DNA of 64,000 bases from Anaeromicropila populeti (GCF_900112775.1 NZ_FOYZ01000001.1:124001-188000); one strand, 5' to 3'. Counted from the first letter of the stretch, positions 8,390-17,212 are shown. Notes: generated by a model from the letters alone, not told the origin. Made by a program: numbers and translations.

Positions 8390-8423
8390 TTAAGGGCTGC
8401 TTTTTATTAACAGCAGCCCTTAA
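8390..8423. terminator. Bidirectional terminator between convergent genes
   Basis: Perfect 12-bp arms TTAAGGGCTGCT (8390-8401) and AGCAGCCCTTAA (8412-8423) lie between the plus-strand PNPOx-like gene and the minus-strand ohyA gene. T-rich sequence follows on both strands. Confidence 0.85.
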
Positions 8424-8432
8424 TTTCTTACC

Positions 8433-10202
8433 CTAAATTAGATTATATTTTGTTAGTAATTCTCCAATTACAGTACCTGATATCATTTTAAATTCTGGCC
8501 TTGTCAATAAGTTTTGAACAAGTGGGTGCTGAATATCTGCAAGCTTTTTACCATCCATCATTTTTGCCGTAGAATCCAGAAGTACACGAATATCATAGCA
8601 AGAGCCAAATACTTCTGGCACACCTCTGTCAACATTTAAAAGTGTATACACAGCTTCCATTGCTGTTCTCACTGAATATTCTGTTGTAAATACCGTATCA
8701 CGTACAGTATCTGCGAATTGTCCTAAAAACGCTGCATTTACACAGCCTTCTGGAACAACCTTAGGTCTGTCTCCTTGTGTTCTAGGCATAAAAAATGCTG
8801 TTATATATGGCATCATACAAGGTACACAACGTGCTGAATTAGCTGCCAGTTCTGAAATTTCATTTTCTGGAACCCCCATGTGATACAGCCATTCTTCTGT
8901 TATTTCCTGTCCCGTACATTCCTTCATTGGCTTCTTTATATAATCGCCAGGTACATCTGTAAAAAGTCCATACACCCATACAACCAACTGATCCTTTGGC
9001 TGTTCTTTGAAGTGAGGCTGGCGATTTAATGTGTAGCTCATTAACCATTTTGAATCTTTAATGGAAATGATACCTCCCGTAACTACTTTTCCGCTAAAAG
9101 GATCACGCTTACAAATCTTTTCTATGTACTTTGGAATTTTATCATCCAACGTAGTAACCGTAGCTGATTCCCAATTTGTTTCTTCTATATTGGTACAAAA
9201 TTTATCTGGATGCCCAAATGCTGGTTCTTGAACTGCAATGTTTCTCCATAGCTGCCAACACCCTCCAACAGAATTATTTGCAGCTGGAGCATGACTATGA
9301 TCCCCCAGAGTAGCATTCTCTGTACAACTTCCATTTGTAATAAACACTAAATCATCCTCTGATAAATCAATCGTTTCCTCTACTTCGTTATGTGTACAAA
9401 TAATTTGTTTAGCAGTCTTTTTATCCTCAGTTATATCAAAAATAACATTAGTTACAGTTGTATTGTATTGAAAATGAACATGATGACTTTCCAGATATTT
9501 TACCATTGGCTGAATTAAAGATTCATATTGATTATATTTTGTAAATTTTAAAGTAGAAAAATCTGGCAATCCTCCAATGTGATGGATAAATCTTTGTACA
9601 TACAATTTCATTTCCAATGCACTATGCCAATCTTCAAATGCAAACATTGTTCTCCAGTATAACCAGAAGTTAGATGCAAAAAAGTCTTCTGTAAATACTT
9701 CATTTATTTTAATATCATACAAGTCTTCGTCTCGTGTCATGAAAAGTTTAATAATTTCCATCGAAGCTGTTTCAGAAAGTCCAAAGGTTCCATTGGTCTG
9801 TGCATCTTCGCCACGATTTTGTATTACTCTCATCAGTGAATAGTTGGGATCTTTTTTATTGAGCCAGTAATATTCATCTAAAACGGATATTCCTTCTGTT
9901 TCGATGGATGGAATAGAACGGAACAAATCCCATAAGCATTCAAAATGACTTTCCATTTCACGGCCGCCACGAATGATAAAACCCTTTTGGGAATCTTTTA
10001 TCCCATCACAGGCTCCTCCTGGAAGGCTCATTTCCTCTAAAATATGAATATTTTCACCTTTCATCTGACCATCTCGAACTAGAAAACAGGCTGCTGCTAA
10101 AGAAGCAAGTCCAGAACCAACTAGATATGCTGACTTGTTATCAACTCCAGCTGGCTTCTCAGGTCGGGCAAACGCCTCATAATTTCCACTACTATAATAC
10201 AT
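8433..10202 (-). CDS. ohyA: Oleate hydratase
   Basis: This FAD protein of 589 residues matches the usual oleate hydratase length of about 590. The ATG at 10202 has GGGAGG eight bases upstream; the upstream frame extension has no site. The FAD motif VGSGLASLAAACFLVRDG is near residue 28, and the early SGNYEAFARPEKP stretch is characteristic of the family. Oleate hydratase adds water to the cis-9 double bond of oleate to give 10-hydroxystearate, which detoxifies unsaturated fatty acids in gut bacteria. The TetR gene directly upstream on the same strand probably controls it. Confidence 0.93.
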   Translation of the reverse strand: MYYSSGNYEAFARPEKPAGVDNKSAYLVGSGLASLAAACFLVRDGQMKGENIHILEEMSLPGGACDGIKDSQKGFIIRGGREMESHFECLWDLFRSIPSIETEGISVLDEYYWLNKKDPNYSLMRVIQNRGEDAQTNGTFGLSETASMEIIKLFMTRDEDLYDIKINEVFTEDFFASNFWLYWRTMFAFEDWHSALEMKLYVQRFIHHIGGLPDFSTLKFTKYNQYESLIQPMVKYLESHHVHFQYNTTVTNVIFDITEDKKTAKQIICTHNEVEETIDLSEDDLVFITNGSCTENATLGDHSHAPAANNSVGGCWQLWRNIAVQEPAFGHPDKFCTNIEETNWESATVTTLDDKIPKYIEKICKRDPFSGKVVTGGIISIKDSKWLMSYTLNRQPHFKEQPKDQLVVWVYGLFTDVPGDYIKKPMKECTGQEITEEWLYHMGVPENEISELAANSARCVPCMMPYITAFFMPRTQGDRPKVVPEGCVNAAFLGQFADTVRDTVFTTEYSVRTAMEAVYTLLNVDRGVPEVFGSCYDIRVLLDSTAKMMDGKKLADIQHPLVQNLLTRPEFKMISGTVIGELLTKYNLI

Positions 10203-10263
10203 AATAATTACCTCCCTTGTTAAAATTTCCTTTTTTACAGCATACTTTGTCCTGCAAAGAAAT

Positions 10264-10302
10264 ACCATAGACAAAAAAAGTAATCTGTCAAAATTTTAGA
10301 CA
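10264..10302 (-). promoter_or_regulatory. Predicted ohyA promoter with overlapping operator-like palindrome
   Basis: On the minus strand, TTGACA (10286-10291) and TATGGT (10264-10269) are 16 bases apart. The -35 box is part of the near-palindrome TGTCTAAAATTTTGACA (10286-10302), a plausible TetR site. Confidence 0.5.
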
Positions 10303-10325
10303 AGTCCGTGTATTTGTATAAATCA

Positions 10326-10883
10326 TTAATCCTTTTGAAATGCAGTAAGTGCTTTGGCAATGTCCCCTCCTATTAGAATACTTAGCCGTTCAATAATTAA
10401 ATTTGGATTTTCTTTCATACCTGTACTTATCCACTCAAGCAAAAGACCAGCGAAAGCATGCTTATAAAAATTAGCAATAAAGCTTTTGTCCTCATCAGAT
10501 ACTACCATACCATTTGCTTTTTCTTCTACGACTCCTATTAATAAGTTATAAGTTTCATTGAATAAATAACGTTCTAAATGCTCTCTGGCAACTGAATAGT
10601 ATGTACTTTTCACAAAGTTCCTGTTTAGCTGGATATACTCGAAAGTATGTAAAAAACCCTGCTGCCAGGTATCGTATGTCTTATTGCCATTTATGGCCTT
10701 TGTTGCATCATTTAAAAAAATCCATTCAATCAAGTCATATATGTCTTTGAAATGGTAGTAAAATGTCTGTCTGTTCACTTCACAGTCTTCAGCAAGATCA
10801 ATTACAGTGATTTTGTCTAACGATTTTTCCGTAAGCAGTTTCTTCAATGATGTTGCAAATGCTTTCTTTGTAGTCTGTGACAC
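10326..10883 (-). CDS. TetR-family regulator, probable regulator of ohyA
   Basis: The protein has about 185 residues from a GTG start at 10883, which has GGGAGG seven bases upstream. The ATG at 10910 lacks a site. The N-terminal HTH reads KITVIDLAEDCEVNRQTFYYHFKDIYDLIEW, cut here as TVIDLAEDCEVNRQTFYYHF for the core. The remainder is helical, like the DhaS-type TetR group. It is transcribed from its own promoter, which overlaps a palindrome suggesting autoregulation, and sits 123 bases ahead of ohyA. Fatty acids or acyl-CoAs are plausible ligands; this is inferred. Confidence 0.82.
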   Translation of the reverse strand: MSQTTKKAFATSLKKLLTEKSLDKITVIDLAEDCEVNRQTFYYHFKDIYDLIEWIFLNDATKAINGNKTYDTWQQGFLHTFEYIQLNRNFVKSTYYSVAREHLERYLFNETYNLLIGVVEEKANGMVVSDEDKSFIANFYKHAFAGLLLEWISTGMKENPNLIIERLSILIGGDIAKALTAFQKD

Positions 10884-10941
10884 TATAGATCCTCCCATCT
10901 TAAATTGCAAAGGCAGTGATTTTTATAGAATCACTAAATAA

Positions 10942-10975
10942 ACAATATTATATTATTTTCCAAATGTCAACATTT
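10942..10975 (-). promoter_or_regulatory. Predicted TetR-gene promoter with palindromic operator
   Basis: On the minus strand, TTGACA (10965-10970) and TATTGT (10942-10947) are 17 bases apart. A perfect palindrome AAATGT-CA-ACATTT (10962-10975) covers the -35 box. Confidence 0.55.
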
Positions 10976-11048
10976 TTAGCATTTGCAAAAGAAAAATGGT
11001 GAAAAAACTAAACTGAATGGTTTTCCTTTTCTTTAAAAAGTAAAAGGA

Positions 11049-11077
11049 TTGACTTTTTATTTTAGCAACTATATAAT
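11049..11077 (+). promoter_or_regulatory. Predicted promoter of the MarR/two-component operon
   Basis: TTGACT (11049-11054) and TATAAT (11072-11077) are separated by exactly 17 bases. The MarR start is 40 bases downstream, after AAGGAGG. Confidence 0.7.
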
Positions 11078-11117
11078 AAAGAAAACTATCTATTTCTTTA
11101 TACCTAAGGAGGATAAC

Positions 11118-11588
11118 ATGGAAAATAATTTTGCAATCATCGAAAAACTCAATAGTTTTTTTTATCTAATGTGCAAAAATAGTGCAAGAAGCAAAAGAGA
11201 TTATAATATCGGGATTCCCTTACACCGCTCCGAAATACATACCCTTGAGTGCATTGAAAACCATAAGGAATGTAATGCAAGTACTTTATCAAAAATTCTT
11301 GGAATTACAAATGGCGCATTAAATCAAATGACAACAAAGCTAATTCAAAAAGGGCTTGTTGAACAATACCAGCATCCAGTTAATCATAAAGAAGTTTTTT
11401 ACAAGTTGACTTTACTTGGAAAAACTGCCAATGAAGAACATGCAAAGCATCATGCTGCTATATATTCTAATATTATCAGCTATATAGAACAGCTAGACCC
11501 TGGGCAGCAAACTGCCATTGATGATTTTCTAGATTATATCATCACAAGTATAAGAGACGATTGCTGGATTAATGAAACCCAAATCTAA
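11118..11588 (+). CDS. MarR-family transcriptional regulator
   Basis: The protein has about 156 residues from the ATG at 11118, with AAGGAGG directly upstream. A frame from 11049 begins inside the promoter. The winged HTH is clear: CNASTLSKILGITNGALNQM is the recognition-helix region and GLVEQYQHPVNHKEVFYKLT the wing. It is first in an operon with a response regulator and a histidine kinase (13-base gap, then an overlap). A MarR gene that opens a two-component operon is not rare, but its target here is not evident. The nearby NRPS operon or MATE exporter are candidates. Confidence 0.85.
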   Translation: MENNFAIIEKLNSFFYLMCKNSARSKRDYNIGIPLHRSEIHTLECIENHKECNASTLSKILGITNGALNQMTTKLIQKGLVEQYQHPVNHKEVFYKLTLLGKTANEEHAKHHAAIYSNIISYIEQLDPGQQTAIDDFLDYIITSIRDDCWINETQI

Positions 11589-11600
11589 ATAGGAGGAAGA

Positions 11601-12287
11601 ATGGGAGCCTTATTAATAGTAGATGATGATGAAAATATACGAAACCTGATAAAACTAGTTTTACAAAAGCAGGGCTATAATACAATTACAGCAAATGACG
11701 GAATGGATGCACTGGATAAATTTGATGAAGAAAACATTGATTTACTGATAACCGATGTAATGATGCCGCGAATGGATGGTTGGGAATTATGTAAAGAAAT
11801 ACGTAACGTTAGCAATCTTCCTATTCTAATTTTAACAGTTCAGTCCGATACCGCTTATAAAATAAAAGGGTTTGAACTAGGTATTGATGATTACCTGACA
11901 AAACCATTTGAACCTGCAGAACTGTCTGTTCGTGTAAAAGCCCTTTTGAGAAGATATAAAATAAATACAAACCACATTATAACCATTGGCAATCTTACTA
12001 TTGACAAAGACAAGTTTGAAATTCGGGCAAAAAACGAATGCTTTACACTGCCCTTAAAAGAATTTGAAATACTATTCCTCCTTGCCAGTTCCATTGGAAA
12101 AATATTTACACGAGAATACTTAATTGAAACAATTTGGGGCTATGATTTTGAAGGAAATGAACGAACATTAGATGTACATATAGGAAGACTTAGAGAACGG
12201 TTTCAAGGCGAAAAGTATAATATAAAAATCATAACCATACGAGGTCTTGGTTATAAATTGGAGGATTTTTATGCTGCAAAGAAATAG
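11601..12287 (+). CDS. OmpR/PhoB-type response regulator
   Basis: This 228-residue protein has a receiver domain with the acidic pair DDDEN near residue 8, phospho-acceptor Asp in LLITDVMMPRMDG near 52 and Lys in DDYLTKPFEP near 102. A C-terminal winged HTH carries EFEILFLLAS and RTLDVHIGRLRERF. The start has AGGAGG. It overlaps the kinase gene by 17 bases, so the two are probably translationally coupled. Signal and regulon cannot be read from sequence. Confidence 0.9.
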   Translation: MGALLIVDDDENIRNLIKLVLQKQGYNTITANDGMDALDKFDEENIDLLITDVMMPRMDGWELCKEIRNVSNLPILILTVQSDTAYKIKGFELGIDDYLTKPFEPAELSVRVKALLRRYKINTNHIITIGNLTIDKDKFEIRAKNECFTLPLKEFEILFLLASSIGKIFTREYLIETIWGYDFEGNERTLDVHIGRLRERFQGEKYNIKIITIRGLGYKLEDFYAAKK

Positions 12288-13338
12288 AAAAAAATACAAA
12301 TTGCTATTGCTCTACTTATGCTGTATCCTTACTGCTTACTTGGGGTGTTATGCCCTTTTTTACTTGTTTTTTAAGCTTCCCCAATCACTTCCGGAGATTT
12401 TCTGTTACTTACTCTCTTCCATTTCAGGTTTAATAGTTGGCAGCAGTTTTTTTCTATTTCTGTTAAACAGATTTATAATCAGAAAACAGCACCACGAAAA
12501 ATATCAAATAATCCATGATGCTTTAGAACAAATCTCATCTGGAAATTTTAACATTATAATAGATGAAAGCGATTACTCCAATCATAAAACAATTCGTGAA
12601 CTTGTAAATAAAATTAATTCTATGGCAAAAGATCTGAGAAGTATGGAAACAATGCGATTGGATTTTGTATCAAATGTTTCCCATGAAATCCAATCTCCCC
12701 TAACATCGATAAAAGGTTTTACGGTTTTATTGAAGAACAGTGATCTGCCACTAGATGAAAGAAATTCCTATCTTACTATTATTGAAACAGAAACCAAACG
12801 TTTATCTAAATTAGCAGATAATCTTTTACGTCTGTCTGCACTTGACTCAGAAAGTCAAAAATTAAAGTTCTCTTGTTATTCTTTGGACAGGCAGATTAGA
12901 AATTGTGTTCTCATATTAGCACCACAATGGGAAAAGAAACATATTACTTTTGATTTAGACTGTCCACCAGTTATGATTTATGGAGATGAGGAGCTTCTTG
13001 ATCAGGTATGGATAAATCTATTAAGTAATTCTATTAAATTTTCTCCTGAAAAGAATGGTAATATTTCCGTTTCCATAGAAGTTTGTTCCAATACTATAAG
13101 TGTCCATATAAAAGACAACGGAATAGGAATACATCCTGATAATCTCAAGTATATTTTTGAACGCTTTTATATGGAAGACAAATCACGAAAGCGTGATTTG
13201 GGGGGAAATGGATTAGGTCTTTCTATATCACAAAAGATTATATCCATACATCAGGGCACTATTCAGGTACAAAGTAAACCTACTATTGAAACTACCTTTA
13301 CAGTTACATTACCACTTAAGAACCCTAGCACCCATTAA
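12271..13338 (+). CDS. Membrane sensor histidine kinase
   Basis: The protein has about 355 residues from the ATG at 12271, with GGAGG upstream and inside the end of the response regulator gene. Two membrane helices (about residues 8-30 and 40-62) enclose almost no outer domain. A HAMP-like linker and a HisKA domain follow, with VSNVSHEIQSPLTSIKGF; note IQSPL where LRTPL is usual. The ATPase domain has NLLSNSIKFS, DNGIGI and GNGLGLSISQKI. Such small-loop kinases often sense membrane-active compounds. Its 3' end overlaps the converging response regulator by 14 bases. Confidence 0.9.
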   Translation: MLQRNRKKYKLLLLYLCCILTAYLGCYALFYLFFKLPQSLPEIFCYLLSSISGLIVGSSFFLFLLNRFIIRKQHHEKYQIIHDALEQISSGNFNIIIDESDYSNHKTIRELVNKINSMAKDLRSMETMRLDFVSNVSHEIQSPLTSIKGFTVLLKNSDLPLDERNSYLTIIETETKRLSKLADNLLRLSALDSESQKLKFSCYSLDRQIRNCVLILAPQWEKKHITFDLDCPPVMIYGDEELLDQVWINLLSNSIKFSPEKNGNISVSIEVCSNTISVHIKDNGIGIHPDNLKYIFERFYMEDKSRKRDLGGNGLGLSISQKIISIHQGTIQVQSKPTIETTFTVTLPLKNPSTH

Positions 13339-14014
13339 AGCGATAACCTTTTCCCCAAATTGTTTCTATGTATATTGGATTATCGGGACTTTTTTCAATT
13401 TTTTTTCGTATTTTTTGTATATATACTGCCAAAGAGGTATATTCACTGGCTATATCCCCTTTCCATATTGCATGATATAGTTCTTCCTTTGAAATAAGCA
13501 AGTTAGGATGGCTCATAAAAAAAACTAATATTTCGTATTCCCTTTTCGTAAACGGGACTTCTTTTGTATTGACATAAACTTTACCAGAAGTAAGTTCCAC
13601 CTCTAATCCTTTTACAACAAGCACATTTTCACAAACAGCCTTTCCCTTAAGTCTCTTATATCGGTTTAAATGAGACTTGATTCTTGCAGTCAATTCAGCT
13701 GGACTAAATGGTTTCTGGATATAATCATCTGCCCCTAGTCCAAGACCTCTTATCTTATCAAGTTCTTCTCCCTTTGCAGATACAATAATAATTGGAATTT
13801 CAAACTTGTTCCGAATAATCTGCAAAATCTCATACCCGTCTATTTCAGGAAGCATAAGATCTAATACCATGACATCAAACCTTCCCTCCAATGCTGTATG
13901 AACCCCTTTGGTTCCATCATTCTCTATTGTTACCTGAAATCCACCTAATTCTAAATAATCCTTTTCCAATTCCGCTATATGATTATCATCTTCAATGATT
14001 AATATATGCTCCAT
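13325..14014 (-). CDS. OmpR-type response regulator paired with the 14031-15074 kinase
   Basis: The protein has about 229 residues from the ATG at 14014, which has AAGGG at suitable spacing. The receiver has IIEDDNH near residue 5, Asp in VMVLDLMLPEIDGYE near 50 and KPFSPAE near 100. The C-terminal winged HTH has KREYEILVFFMSHPN and ETIWGKGYRF. It follows the kinase gene on the same strand. The pair sits directly downstream of the NRPS operon, separated by a terminator-like repeat. Control of that operon is plausible but inferred from position. Confidence 0.88.
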   Translation of the reverse strand: MEHILIIEDDNHIAELEKDYLELGGFQVTIENDGTKGVHTALEGRFDVMVLDLMLPEIDGYEILQIIRNKFEIPIIIVSAKGEELDKIRGLGLGADDYIQKPFSPAELTARIKSHLNRYKRLKGKAVCENVLVVKGLEVELTSGKVYVNTKEVPFTKREYEILVFFMSHPNLLISKEELYHAIWKGDIASEYTSLAVYIQKIRKKIEKSPDNPIYIETIWGKGYRFNGC

Positions 14015-14030
14015 ATTATTCATCCCTTTC

Positions 14031-15074
14031 TTATACAACTATTGGAAGCCTGATTTTAAAACACACACCATTTCTGTTTTTTGAGGAAACCTGTATGGTT
14101 CCTCCATGCAATTCAACTAATTCCTTTGCAATGGGAAGTCCTAATCCTGAACTCATAAAATCCTTCGTTCTTTCAGGATCAATGCGGTAAAAGCGTTCAA
14201 ATATTTTATCAATTTTTTCGGCTGGTATCCCTACACCATTGTCCATAAGCTGCAATTCAATATGACTGCCATCTGCATATAACTTTACTTGAATCACTAA
14301 CCAATTAACATTGGAGTATTTCACAGAATTATATATAATATTCCGTATTGCTCGATATAGTTTTTTCCCATCAATTTTACATAAATAATTCATTTTTAGT
14401 TGGTTATCATAAGAAAAACCAAACCCCTGCTCTTCTATTTCTATTTTTAATTCTTCCATTAAATCATCCATATAATCAGAAATATCTATTAATTCATATT
14501 CAAATTCTAATTTTCCTGTATCTAGCTTGGTAAATAAAATCAATTCTTCTATCAGACAATTCATGTACATACTATTATTTAATATGATTTCAATATATTT
14601 TCTTGTCTTGTCAGGAGAATTAGCAATCTGATCTAAAACAGCTTCTGCATATCCTTGAATACATGCAATTGGCGTTTTTAAATCGTGAGCAATGTTTGCA
14701 ACTAACATCTTTCTATTTTCCGCATACTCCGCCTTTATTTTTTTTGATTCTGACAAACAAGCTGTCATTTTGTTAAAGGAATCCATTATCATCCCAATTT
14801 CATCGGTTTCATTATGTACCAGGTGAACATTATAGTTTTCTTTCATAACTTCCTCTAAACCATACTTCAATTCGTTAAAAGGATTTACAATTTCTTTTTC
14901 TAAATAGTGCATTACAACTGCATGATAAATTTCCCTTATCAATAGTGTTACTATAATTATTACACTAAAATGAACAATTCCATTTCTTTTTAGTATAATG
15001 TGGACTAAACACATATTAAATATAAGTATTCCAAAAAAAGGAGATTTCATATAGCCTCTTTTTATTCTTTTCAT
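14031..15074 (-). CDS. Membrane sensor histidine kinase downstream of the NRPS operon
   Basis: This 347-residue protein has two hydrophobic helices (about residues 10-28 and 33-55), almost no extracellular loop and a HAMP-like region to about 105. The HisKA box is VANIAHDLKTPIACIQGY and the ATPase motifs are NIIYNSVKYS, DNGVGI and SGLGLPIAKEL. The start has AGAGG five bases upstream. The architecture resembles kinases near antimicrobial-peptide and ABC-transporter loci. Its response regulator gene begins inside or at the end of this gene. Confidence 0.88.
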   Translation of the reverse strand: MKRIKRGYMKSPFFGILIFNMCLVHIILKRNGIVHFSVIIIVTLLIREIYHAVVMHYLEKEIVNPFNELKYGLEEVMKENYNVHLVHNETDEIGMIMDSFNKMTACLSESKKIKAEYAENRKMLVANIAHDLKTPIACIQGYAEAVLDQIANSPDKTRKYIEIILNNSMYMNCLIEELILFTKLDTGKLEFEYELIDISDYMDDLMEELKIEIEEQGFGFSYDNQLKMNYLCKIDGKKLYRAIRNIIYNSVKYSNVNWLVIQVKLYADGSHIELQLMDNGVGIPAEKIDKIFERFYRIDPERTKDFMSSGLGLPIAKELVELHGGTIQVSSKNRNGVCFKIRLPIVV

Positions 15075-15099
15075 ACAAACCTCTTATAATAAAATAACA

Positions 15100-15145
15100 G
15101 ACAAGTACTCATTAGCTCTATTATTAGGCCTTTTCAGTACTTGTC
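15100..15145 (-). terminator. Inverted repeat between the NRPS operon and the kinase gene (probable terminator)
   Basis: Perfect 10-bp arms GACAAGTACT (15100-15109) and AGTACTTGTC (15136-15145) have a 26-nt loop. The minus strand continues with TGTTATTTTATTA. The long loop makes this weaker than a classic terminator; it could also be a regulator site. Confidence 0.5.
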
Positions 15146-15171
15146 TTCTCTGTACATTACAATACTCTGTT

Positions 15172-15873
15172 TTATAACGAATGATTAATAATATTCGCAA
15201 TTTCTAATTGATTGTCATGTATAAAAAAATGTCCGCCTTTTAGCATATGATATGTACACTTACTTTTTGTATACTCCGTCCAATGTTGAAGATCCTCTTC
15301 ATAAACAATACGATCTTCCATACCACTTAGAATAGTAATGTCACACTGCATTCTGCTCGTATCTGGGTTATACTCATGAATATAAGTTTCTGACATCAAC
15401 AAATCTGCTTTAAAAATCGGAAGATATATTTCTCTTAGATCATTATTTTCCATAATACACTTTATTGGTTCTTCCATACTGAATAATTCATCTAAGAATT
15501 CCTTTTCTGACATTTTACTGACTTTTTTTCGATATTGCAAATGAGGAACCTGTCTCCCCGAAAAAAACATATGCACTGGAATCCTGTTTTTTTCATATTC
15601 TATTTTCATGGCTAAGTCGTATGCTAAAGCTCCTCCTATACAATGCCCATAAAAGGCAAAAGCATTTTCATCCAACTGAGGTTCAATTTGCTCATACAAA
15701 TATTCGATTAATTCATCTGCTGTAGTACACAATGGATCCCCAAAGTTTTGCCCTCTTCCTGGAAATTCAACAGGTACAACTACAATTTTGTCGTTTAAAC
15801 TTTCCTTCCACTTGTTATAAATCATGGAAGACGCTCCTGAATACGGAATACAAAACAATTTTACTTTTTGCAT
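15172..15873 (-). CDS. Stand-alone thioesterase with Cys nucleophile, NRPS associated
   Basis: This 233-residue alpha/beta-hydrolase belongs to the NRPS/PKS type II thioesterase family. Early motifs LFCIPYSGASS and FPGRGQNF are typical. The nucleophile elbow reads GHCIGG with Cys78 where most family members have Ser (GHSMGG). The rest of the triad is visible as Asp187 in SGMEDRIV and His215 in KGGHFFIHD. Cys-type thioesterases are known in some NRPS release domains that form strained products such as beta-lactones and beta-lactams. The NRPS here lacks its own TE domain, so this enzyme may release the product rather than only edit. GGAGGG start site; last gene of the operon. Confidence 0.85.
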   Translation of the reverse strand: MQKVKLFCIPYSGASSMIYNKWKESLNDKIVVVPVEFPGRGQNFGDPLCTTADELIEYLYEQIEPQLDENAFAFYGHCIGGALAYDLAMKIEYEKNRIPVHMFFSGRQVPHLQYRKKVSKMSEKEFLDELFSMEEPIKCIMENNDLREIYLPIFKADLLMSETYIHEYNPDTSRMQCDITILSGMEDRIVYEEDLQHWTEYTKSKCTYHMLKGGHFFIHDNQLEIANIINHSL

Positions 15874-15922
15874 TCTATCCCTCCTGACTACTCATTGGTA
15901 CTTACAAATTATGTTGCATCCA

Positions 15923-17212
15923 TTATGGTAAAATTGTTCCATCGTATAGGTCACTCATAAATTTTTCTGCTAATGCAAGCCATTCTTGTGTTTCTTCTGG
16001 ATTTTTTATTTGAACAGCCTTCTCCGCCCATGCTTTACAATAACTGCATACTGTTTCATCCTCTTGATATAAATTTGGATTTAACAAATTTCCAATTCCA
16101 CTGCATGCTTTCTTATTGCACTCAAAATCTCTTACAAATTTCTTCATAAACCCATCTAACTTTTTGTTGTCAATGTAAATTTCGGGAAGCTTAAAAAAGT
16201 TGAAAAAGTGGTTTGCTGGACTATCCAGGGTAGCCGCAACTTCTGACTCTGCTGCATTTTCCTTATCTTTCTTCACTTTTGCAAACTCATCCATAACTGG
16301 CCATAATAATATATCTAAAAGATTTCCTTCATAACTTCGAGATAAATATGCCTTTACAACTCTAACAAGAAATTCTGTCGTTTTTGTACGCTCTACCAAT
16401 TTAATTGACAAGTTGTAATTTCCTGTCTTTTCACAAAGTTCTTCATAATATTTTACATCCTCGGGTCTTATCCACTCTGATGCTATTAAGTTAGCTGGGT
16501 TTTGAATTTTACCCATTGTACAAGTTGTAAGATTGCTATCCATATAAAATTTGCTTACTCCTTCAGACTTTCTGCTTGCATGAGACTGGCCAGTAGCATG
16601 ATTAATTCGATAAGGGCAAGCATGAAGACAGCAATTATTACCCAAAACCCGCAGCCCTACCTTTGAATTTTTCGTATATTTCAACATATCTTCTAACAAT
16701 TTAAAATTTCTTGTTACAAACATCTGTAATGTAATTTCATCAGCACCTAATTCTTCCCAATATCGAATATGCTGTATTTCAGATACACAAGCATGTATTC
16801 CAACTGAAATTTTCAAACTTGGAAACTGCTTTTTGATTATTTTACACAAATAAGGAGAATTAATTGTAACCCAGTCTACCCCTGAATCTACCAATACTTG
16901 AAGAAAATCTACAACCTCTTTATGCCCTTCCTGAGTTAGTTCTTTGTTTGCTGTGCACATAGGATTTAGTAAATAATTAAATTCAACACCTATATCGTGA
17001 CAAGCTTTTGCATAATTTTTGATGTCTTCCATGGATTTATCCAGAATCATACCAGATGATCTTCCACCCCCAATAATGTCTGTCTTTAATTTTCCAAATA
17101 CTACTTTAATCGACTTATCCTTATCTAGTTTCGCGATTTCATCCAATAGCTTTACATCTAAGTTCGTTGCTAATGAGTATTTCATCTTATAATTTTCGTT
17201 TGCCTGACTCAT
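15923..17212 (-). CDS. U32-family Fe-S protein in an NRPS operon (possible O2-independent hydroxylase)
   Basis: This 429-residue protein has the TIM-barrel pattern of the U32 peptidase-like family, seen in DWVTINSPYLCKIIKK, ISVGIHACVSEIQH and LGADEITLQMFVTRN. Cys194, Cys195, Cys199 and Cys231 lie in the region where U32 proteins bind a [4Fe-4S] cluster. A second set, Cys365, Cys370, Cys389 and Cys392, lies near the C-terminus and could bind another cluster or zinc. Family members UbiU/UbiV, RlhA and TrhP perform oxygen-independent hydroxylations of ubiquinone precursors or RNA. A tailoring hydroxylation here is inferred. GGAGG start site; 25 bases after the LuxE-like gene. Confidence 0.72.
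   Translation of the reverse strand: MSQANENYKMKYSLATNLDVKLLDEIAKLDKDKSIKVVFGKLKTDIIGGGRSSGMILDKSMEDIKNYAKACHDIGVEFNYLLNPMCTANKELTQEGHKEVVDFLQVLVDSGVDWVTINSPYLCKIIKKQFPSLKISVGIHACVSEIQHIRYWEELGADEITLQMFVTRNFKLLEDMLKYTKNSKVGLRVLGNNCCLHACPYRINHATGQSHASRKSEGVSKFYMDSNLTTCTMGKIQNPANLIASEWIRPEDVKYYEELCEKTGNYNLSIKLVERTKTTEFLVRVVKAYLSRSYEGNLLDILLWPVMDEFAKVKKDKENAAESEVAATLDSPANHFFNFFKLPEIYIDNKKLDGFMKKFVRDFECNKKACSGIGNLLNPNLYQEDETVCSYCKAWAEKAVQIKNPEETQEWLALAEKFMSDLYDGTILP

Noticed and set aside
15100-15145. Inverted repeat considered as a CRISPR or transposon end
   Set aside because: It occurs once, has no repeat partners nearby and sits at a gene end, so a terminator or operator is simpler.
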